Shown one piece after another: positions 8,895 to 14,349 of a DNA stretch of 14,349 bases. The position numbers and the translations under genes were made by a program. Where the stretch lies: NCBI GenBank assembly GCA_027604665.1, contig JADGIZ010000399.1, forward strand, positions 1 through 14,349, in the 5' to 3' direction. The notes beneath the pieces were generated by a model. It was not told the DNA's origin. It saw nothing but the letters and a program-made list of their open reading frames with translations, and did not search any database. Every line of letters starts with the position of its first letter. Positions within the stretch are counted from its first letter, which is position 1. The DNA comes from Polyrhizophydium stewartii. Taxonomy: Eukaryota > Chytridiomycota > Chytridiomycetes > Rhizophydiales.

Positions 8895-10625
8895 TGCTGT
8901 ACGAGTCGCGTGGCTTGGCAGCTCGTTTTGCGGGGATGGATTTGGGAGCCTGTTTGTCGTGATCGTCCTCGTCACTGTCGTCCTCGTCGCTGTCGTCCTC
9001 GTGCTCGTTGTTGTCATCATTGTCGCCGGCATTTCCATCGCTGTTGTCGTCATCTTCATCCTCTTCGCCGTCGTCGCTGTCGTCATCATCATCATCATCA
9101 TCATCATCGTCGTCGTCGTCGTCGTCGTCGCTGCGATTCTCCGCCTTGCCGCCCCGCGACACCTCTGCCTTCCAAAACTTGACAAAGTTGTCGTGCGAGC
9201 AAGTCGCCAGAACGCCGCCATCCCACGCAGCGCGCATCTTCTCGATCGGCATTGTTTCGCCCGTGTCGGCCACAGGGCCGAGCAACTTGTTGGGAAACAG
9301 ACCAACGGCGCGGATAATGCCGTCGCTGGATCCGGTGAAGACGGACGTATCGCCATCATCGTAGCCGTCCGTCAGCGCGGCGCTGTTGCTGATGCGCACA
9401 ATCGAGCTGACACTCATTGGGTGGCCTGGGTATCGGTCCGTGCAGTCGCCCCAGTCGCCCCACGAGAAAATGAGCAGCACGCCCGACTGAGTGCCGACAA
9501 GCGCCTTGGTCGAGTTCTGCGCGGCGGGACCGACGAGAAAGCGAGGGCCAATCAAGTCAAGGTCAGTTTTGATGAAGCGCGGTCGCGTTTGATAGACGCT
9601 GCGGCGATGGGGACATCCGGCGATCAACGCACCCGCACGATCTGCACGGAAAGCAGCTCGTCGTCCTGGTTTGCCGAGACGGCCGCGGCCTTGTTGCGCG
9701 ACAGGTCGAGCACCGTCAGGCAGCCATCACCGCCGGCCGCAACGAGCGTGTTTTTGGAGGGCACAAAGTCAAGGTCTGCAATAAAGTCGGTGTTCTCGTG
9801 ATACTTGCGAACGACTTTGCGCTGGCGAATGTCCCAGATCTGCATTGGTGTTGACCTGTCAGTCACACATGGCATAAGACGCAGAGCGCAGCCACGGCAA
9901 GCGCAGACTGCGCGAGTGGTGGCTTGTGGCCAGATGGTGGCTCTTGCCTTGATGCATCCGGCGTCGTCGCCGGTCGCGACCAGGTCGTTTGTGAGAGACT
10001 TGACGATGTTGATAGCCTCGCTGCAAGTTCACCCTGATCAGCCAAAAGACGGTCCGCCAAGCGACACACACAAAGAACGAAATGGAGAGGCAGACGTACT
10101 TGTGCGCATCTGCCTTGCGCAGCCGGACCTTGCCTGTGGCCAGATCTACCATCTGGACCGACTTGTCCTTGGACACCGAGAAGAGCGCTGCACAACGGCA
10201 TTCAACCAACGCGCCGCGTGAGCAGATGCACCCCAACTGCGCCGAGAAGGCGCCATTGCATGGTATGAGCACGCACCTGATCCCGACACGCCAAAGTCGA
10301 CCGAGCGGCACGAGTGCTGGTGGATGTTCAGGTTCAACACCTCGCGCACGGGCACCGAATGATCGCTGTCGTACTCGAAGCTGCCCACCGCCGATGCCGC
10401 CGCCGCACGCCCGCCCGCCCGCGCTGGTGCCGTCAGCAGTGGCTTGCGACCAGCGAACCGGAGCGCATGCATCTAGCGAGGCCCGCTGCGAGGCAGCGGG
10501 AGGCGCACGCACCAGACAACCTGCCCCTCGATCGTGCCCGCGGCCACGAGGTTGCGGGAGCCGTGGAAGCTCAGGTCAAAGACCTGCTCGCCGCAGTCGA
10601 TGGCCCGGAGCGGCTTGGTCTGCAT
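8755..10625 (-). CDS. JIP5: WD-repeat protein JIP5 (WDR55 homologue)
   Basis: JIP5/WDR55 is a nucleolar WD40 protein needed for pre-rRNA processing and large-subunit biogenesis. Exons in transcript order: 10625-10513, 10380-10277, 10187-10100, 10020-9948, 9839-9633 and 9516-8755, giving 448 residues. Diagnostic motifs are FDLSFHGSRNLVAAGTIEG (about 17-35), SCRSVDFG then SKDKSVQMVDLATGKV, NDLVATGDDAGCIKIWDIRQ across a GC-AG intron, AAGGDGCLTVLDL, DDELLSVQIV, ALVGTQSGVLLIFSWG, GSSDGIIRAVGLFPNKLLG and LATCSHDNFVKFW (about 298-310). This fits a single seven-blade propeller. After residue 324 comes an acidic tail with 17 and then 9 consecutive Asp, a KR-rich patch, and the typical ending FFSGLD. 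The start at 10625 fits family N-termini; an upstream in-frame exon at 10846-10793 is an alternative. The first intron's acceptor (10381) is the least certain junction. Confidence 0.93.
8866..8892 (-). repeat. Trinucleotide repeat coding Asp9 in JIP5
   Basis: Nine tandem GTC units on the plus strand (GAC codons on the minus strand) encode nine consecutive aspartates in the JIP5 tail. This is a pure, slippage-prone repeat. Confidence 0.9.
9079..9129 (-). repeat. Trinucleotide repeat coding Asp17 in JIP5
   Basis: Seventeen tandem Asp codons: on the plus strand 2 GTC, 8 ATC and 7 GTC units. Two block-wise codon types suggest successive expansions or a point change that then spread. The neighbouring 8960-9078 is also Asp/Glu/Ser-rich. 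Confidence 0.9.
9840..9947 (-). other. GC-AG intron in JIP5
   Basis: On the minus strand the exon ends ATCAAG and the intron begins GCAAGAG, close to the usual GC-AG donor consensus. It has GTGACTGAC before the acceptor and ends CCAATGCAG. Its 108 bases remove cleanly to join DDAGCIK to IWDIRQ, the conserved WD junction. No GT donor gives the same join. Confidence 0.8.
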
Positions 10626-11183
10626 GTCGGCGCGTGCGTCGCCTCTGCGGTGCGGTGCGGCGTGGGGCTCGGAAGATGCTCGAAGCGCTGGCGCTGCTCC
10701 GCCCTCCTGTTCTGCCGAGCCGGATGCGCGGGAGCGTCGCCGGGAGCCGCCTCGCTTGGTGTCTGTCGGCTGGCTTGAGACCGGCGCAACACCGTTTTTC
10801 TGTCACGCTGAGACGTGACAAGAGCAATCTCGTTGGTGTTTGACATACATTGCTATGCAGCCGCGTTATTTTATAGTACGCTGTGTTCAGGGACTGGACA
10901 AGGGGGAGACGTGGGCAGAAGCAGCGGGCAGCCCTTGGCAGAAGGCGGCGATGCCGCGAGATTGAACAGGAAGGGGTGACAAATGAGCTTGCTGAACAGA
11001 ATAGCAAGGGGCAGAAGGGGTGGTTGGACCTGCCCGAGGAGCGGAGGAAGGTGGCGAGAGTGGGGTTTGTGAGCGGGGATATGCAGTGGGTAGTGATGAA
11101 ATGGAATAGAGATAAAACTTGACAGATAGATGGTTCGCGCGTGGCTGGCTCGAGGCAGCCAGGCGGCAAAGCCATCGCGCGCA
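10626..11183. other. Intergenic region: JIP5 upstream region and velvet 3' UTR
   Basis: These 558 bases lie between two minus-strand genes. The JIP5-proximal part (to about 10800) is GC-rich and contains a 91-codon frame starting at 10846 that overlaps the JIP5 start. A TATA-like box is at 10867-10875. The part from about 10890 to 11110 is purine-rich on the plus strand and should contain the velvet 3' UTR. I found no further gene. Confidence 0.6.
10867..10875 (-). promoter_or_regulatory. TATA-like box upstream of JIP5
   Basis: The minus strand reads TATAAAATA here, the clearest TATA match I saw in an intergenic part of the window. It lies about 250 bases upstream of the JIP5 ATG at 10625 and about 20 bases upstream of ATGs at 10850 and 10846. 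Its role is inferred from sequence and position. Confidence 0.45.
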
Positions 11184-14100
11184 TTAACGGGTGGACGTGG
11201 ATCGTCTTGACGAACGCAGGCGTGTCGGTGCAGGGTACTCGGGGGAGTAGGCGTCGTCGGCATCGTCGTTATCCTGTGCCGCTCTTGCACGCCTCTTGCG
11301 AGCCGCCGCTGCAGATTTGGCGCCTTCGGTGCGAACGTACATGAGCACGCCCTGGCGCGCAAATGCGCGGCAGAGGATCGTTGGCTCTGCGAAGAGGTCG
11401 TCAGCAATCCCGTCGGCCTGGTCGAGTCGATGGTTGAGGCGGCGCGACTCACCAATGGCGCCGGGGAAGTTTTTGGGCGAGCAGACCTCAAACACGCTGG
11501 TCTGGGCCTTGCCGACAATATCAAACGACTGCGTCATGCTGCGAGAAAGCGAGGAGCCGAGTCAGCATGCTCTGAGCACAAGTGTTTCGGTGACAGAATG
11601 CACTGCAAATGCTGATGCGGCTTACATGTTGAAGCTCAGGACGCTGCATTTGAGAATATACTTCCCGGGCGACCGAACGCCAAGGTCGCCAAAGATGAAG
11701 AACATGCCCTGGCTGTCGTCGAGGTCAAAGAGAACGCGCGAGCGCGCGAGGTGGGTGCCGACAAGCAAGTCGCAGTACTGGTCTGCGGTCGCCTTGCGTG
11801 CGGTGGCGCTGATGGTCGCGTCGGCCGAGGCGGCCTCAAGGGTGCGGTGGTTGGCGAGCGGGCCGAGGCAGCTGCGGATCTCCATCTCCTCGGAGCGGGA
11901 CATGGTGGCGCGCGGGTTGAGCACGGCACTGTGGTGCTCGCGGCCGTCCGCAGACCACAGCGAGACGTGGCAGAAGAGCGCTGCAGAGCGCGCACAGCTG
12001 GAGTGACGCAGGAGCGCGGCGACCACGGGTGTCAGCACGATCCCATGCGAACCGGCCGAAAGTCGCATGCAGAAGCCACTTACTCGACCTGGCGCCGAGT
12101 GCCGTCGTCGACCGTCGCGACTTGAAGAACGAGTGGTGGGCTCCTGCAGGGTCGTAGAGTTTGCATGAGCATGAAAATGTTAACCATCCGAGAAGCATTG
12201 CAAGTGACGACGACGCGCATCAGTGCTCAGGACGGCCGGACGCTGGCCAGGCGGAGTGAAGGAAAGAGGGAAAAGCCTCGAGGCATTGGGGAAAGAATCC
12301 AGCGATTCAGGCCGCAGTGGTAGTGCAGGCGTGTGGGTTTGGGAGTGGCTGGGGAGAGAAGAGCGAAGAAGCGCTCGAGATGCGCTCGGCCGAGACGCGG
12401 CGCGTCCAGCACACGCGCGGCGCGCTCATGCCAATGCAGCGCACTGCGTGATCGGCTCGGAAGTGCGCATGGAGGACAGGGACAAGAAATGATTGGCCAG
12501 CCTTCCGTGGCCGCGCGTTCGCAACTGCCACCGCCTCGTCGCCGAGAGAAGCAGACTCTCGGCACGGAAGTAGTATAGGTAGAAGGTCTCGGCGAGGGTC
12601 GAGCGGTAGGGTGTGGGGCGCTGAGGAGTAACACAGGGCCGGAAAAAAGAGACTCACAAGAGGCGTCGGTCGCGGGCATTTGAAAAGCCACACATGCGTG
12701 CCCTGATGGGCTCCTGGCGAACCGAGATGTCGTAGTGGACTGAATCGGCATGGTCCATTCCGAACGCATGGGTGTCCTTGGCGGACGTCGCAGTGGCCAG
12801 CTGCGCCGATGCCGGCGGCACCGCGCGGGGCAGCGAGTCTCTCGAGTCGAGCTCAAACTCGGATCCGTCGGCCGCAGGAGCGACCGCGGCCGAAGACGGC
12901 GACTGCGCGATGCGCGGCGGCTCAGAGAGCCGGAGGGAGCCTAGGGAATCGCGACCAGCCGCATCCGAGGCGTAGGCGGCAGGAAGCCGCGCGGCGGGGT
13001 AGGCGAACTCTGGGCGGGTCATGTGTGTGCCTCGCACGGCAGGGTTGGCGCCTTGGGCGTGAGCTTCGCCGTGGGCATTGGTCGGCAGAATGCGCTTGAG
13101 GCTGCTCGCGGGCGCCGGCCTAGCAGAGGGGGCTTGCTCTTGATTGTGCTGATAATGGAGCGGCTTCTGGTCGAGTGGACGGGCGAGCGCGCGGGGGTGC
13201 GTCGGGTCAGGTGGATACGGCGACCGATGCATGTGACGGAGGGGGGTCAGTGGCGCAGGAGGCCGGGAGCGAGGCTGGCCGGCAAGCGCCATCAAGGCTC
13301 TCGCCGAGGCGAGTCCCGCGTCTTTGCCTTGCGACTCCGGCGCGGCCGAGGAACGCCGAGCCACGGGAGGAAAGGCCGACGGTGCGGGCCCGGTGTTGAC
13401 GCCGGCGGCAACAGAGGGCAGCTGCAGAGCAAACGAGTGGCCTCCGTGGGTCGGGAAGCCGTACGACGAGGGTGTCGATGCGCGAGATGCGAGGGGGTCC
13501 AATTGGGTGTAGGACGCGATGCTGGAGCTGGAGTCGGCGCTGGTGGCGGCTGGGGAAGGAAGCGAATCTTGCGCCCGCGCAAGATCCGAGAAGGGAGACG
13601 AGTGGGAGCGGGGCCGCGCGAGCTGGGTCTGTGCGCCGGCGGCGGCGGCCAAGGGCAGATGGGCCGCAGGGAGTGGGGCCGGCGCCAGGTGCTGCTTGTA
13701 AGCGGGGCGGGGAGGTGTGCCTGTGTTGCTGGGGTGGGGCAAGCCCTGACGGCTCGGAAGAAGATGGTGCTGCTGCTGGGGCTCTTGATGGTGCGCGACG
13801 GGCTCGGGGTGGTGGAGGTCCAGCGCCTGGGCCGATAAGACATTGTGCGGGTCGGGATCGGCACACGAAGCCGCGGAGCGCGGGCTGAACTGGCCGACCG
13901 CGGGCAGGCTGGCCGCGGTGCCGTGGGCAAAGTGCTGGGGCATTGCGTGGTGCATGGCGTGGGTTGGATAGAGCAGATGCTCGTGTTGAGCAGCGGACGA
14001 CGGCGAGGCGCCCGGCTGTGCCTGCGGGGTGGCGGGGTGGCGAGGGTGCGGGAGGGGTCAGTGGCCACCCAGGGCACACGGCGGGCGAGATCAGCAAGCA

Positions 14101-14338
14101 AAGCGCGCACCCGCGGCAGACCCTGCCGCGGCGGAACGGCGGGCGAGGCAGCGGCCGGGACCGGAGGCGCAAGCGGCAGCCGGAGGAACTGCTTGGCGGT
14201 ATCAGCACCCGCGCAGCCGTGGGGCCGGACAGCGGGCTTGTGGCCCGACGCGTCGTCAAAGAGCTCGGCGCGCAGGCCGAGACAGCGATGGGCCGCGGCG
14301 GCGGCGGGCGGTGTGGCGGGCGAGGCGGCGGCGAGCAT
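11184..14338 (-). CDS. Velvet-domain transcriptional regulator with long disordered N-terminus
   Basis: Velvet proteins are fungal nuclear regulators of development and secondary metabolism, with an NF-kappaB-like DNA-binding and dimerisation fold. Exons in transcript order: 14338-14069, 14021-12658, 12143-12084, 11997-11626, 11538-11453 and 11386-11184, giving 784 residues in a continuous frame. The velvet domain (about 519-742) has VRQEPIRARMCGF, ARDRRLLSPPLVLQV, LFCHVSLWSADG, LVGTHLARSRVLFDLDD, GMFFIFGDLGVRSPGKYIL and, after splicing, KNFPGAIEPTILCRAFARQG. A basic RKRRARAAQ follows. Residues 1-518 are Pro/Ala/Ser/His-rich and probably disordered. About 60 residues are inserted between SLWSADG and LVGTHL, recalling the insertion in VelB-type proteins, but I cannot assign VosA, VelB, VelC or VeA. 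The frame is open to the window edge upstream of the ATG at 14338, so the true start may lie outside. Confidence 0.92.
11387..11452 (-). other. Stop-free 66-base intron inside the velvet domain
   Basis: On the minus strand it begins GTGAGTCGCG, has GCTGACG near its 3' end and finishes CTCTTCGCAG. It is a multiple of three with no in-frame stop, so it can be read straight through. Splicing gives FPGAIEPTILCRAFARQG, the normal velvet spacing between FPG and QG; retention inserts 22 residues there. Confidence 0.8.
12144..12657 (-). other. 514-base intron in the velvet gene
   Basis: The donor on the minus strand is GTGAGTCTC at 12657 and the acceptor is CCCTGCAG ending at 12144. Joining the flanks (phase 2) gives CGFSNARDRRLLSPPLVLQV, a contiguous velvet motif, so no exon is missing. 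It is about seven times longer than the usual intron here. It contains a CT-rich stretch around 12240-12300 and an ATG at 12220 in frame with the next exon. Confidence 0.75.
14022..14068 (-). other. 47-base first intron of the velvet gene
   Basis: On the minus strand it begins GTGGCCACTGACCCC and ends ACCCCGCAG, with a branch-like ACTGAC only 5 bases from the donor hexamer and a C-rich tract. It is needed to join the frame of 14338-14069 to the frame carrying the velvet domain. If it is not an intron, translation probably starts at the ATG at 13955. Confidence 0.55.
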
Positions 14339-14349
14339 GTTGTCCAGCG

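Noticed and set aside
8690..9801. Long plus-strand open frame rich in Val/Ile runs, resembling a membrane protein
   Set aside because: It is the antisense shadow of the JIP5 Asp-repeat exon: GTC and ATC repeats read as poly-Val and poly-Ile. The minus strand carries clear WD40 motifs.
10871..11524. Minus-strand frame continuing past the velvet stop with Pro/Ser/Leu-rich sequence
   Set aside because: It is out of frame with the velvet domain and lies in the pyrimidine-rich 3' UTR and spacer; codon bias is poor.
13023..13838. Long plus-strand Gly/Arg-rich open frame
   Set aside because: It is antisense to the Pro/Ala-rich velvet exon; Gly and Arg runs are what reversed Pro and Ala codons give in GC-rich DNA.
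1..14349. A novel defence, mobile or biosynthetic system
   Set aside because: Five of the six coding units are recognisable conserved fungal genes with unrelated housekeeping or regulatory roles. I saw no transposase, integrase, inverted terminal repeats, direct-repeat array or biosynthetic enzymes.

Overview
The window looks like ordinary nuclear DNA of a fungus, most likely a high-GC, intron-rich basidiomycete. The evidence is a velvet-family regulator (a fungal family), fungal-type JIP5, POP1, THOC1 and MIC19 genes, a strong preference for G or C at third codon positions, and about 29 short introns. Most introns have GT..AG ends and a CTGAC-like branch point 10-45 bases before the acceptor. 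The species cannot be named from this sequence. All gene models below were spliced by hand: reading frames were joined where donor, branch point, acceptor, phase and family homology agreed.

Layout, left to right. (1) 1-581, plus strand: an unresolved coding fragment cut by the window edge. (2) 632-3955, plus: THOC1/HPR1, a subunit of the THO mRNA-export complex, 11 exons. (3) 3985-7271, minus: POP1, the large protein subunit of RNase P/RNase MRP, 9 exons. It converges on THOC1 with only 29 bases between the stop codons. (4) 7416-8428, plus: MIC19, a myristoylated CHCH subunit of the mitochondrial MICOS complex, 6 exons. It diverges from POP1 across a 144-base shared promoter region. (5) 8755-10625, minus: JIP5/WDR55, a WD40 protein of ribosome biogenesis, 6 exons with an acidic, poly-Asp tail. 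(6) 11184-14338, minus: a velvet-domain transcriptional regulator with a very long low-complexity N-terminus, 6 exons, reaching the right edge of the window.

The genes do not form a cluster with a common function. Three serve general RNA metabolism or ribosome assembly (THOC1, POP1, JIP5), one organises mitochondrial cristae (MIC19) and one is a developmental regulator (velvet). I found no mobile element, CRISPR array, tRNA or rRNA, and no sign of a novel multi-gene system. The points worth a second look concern gene structure: two GC-AG introns, a 514-base intron in the velvet gene holding an in-frame alternative start, a stop-free 66-base intron inside the velvet domain, trinucleotide repeats coding poly-Asp, and very compact convergent and divergent gene pairs.
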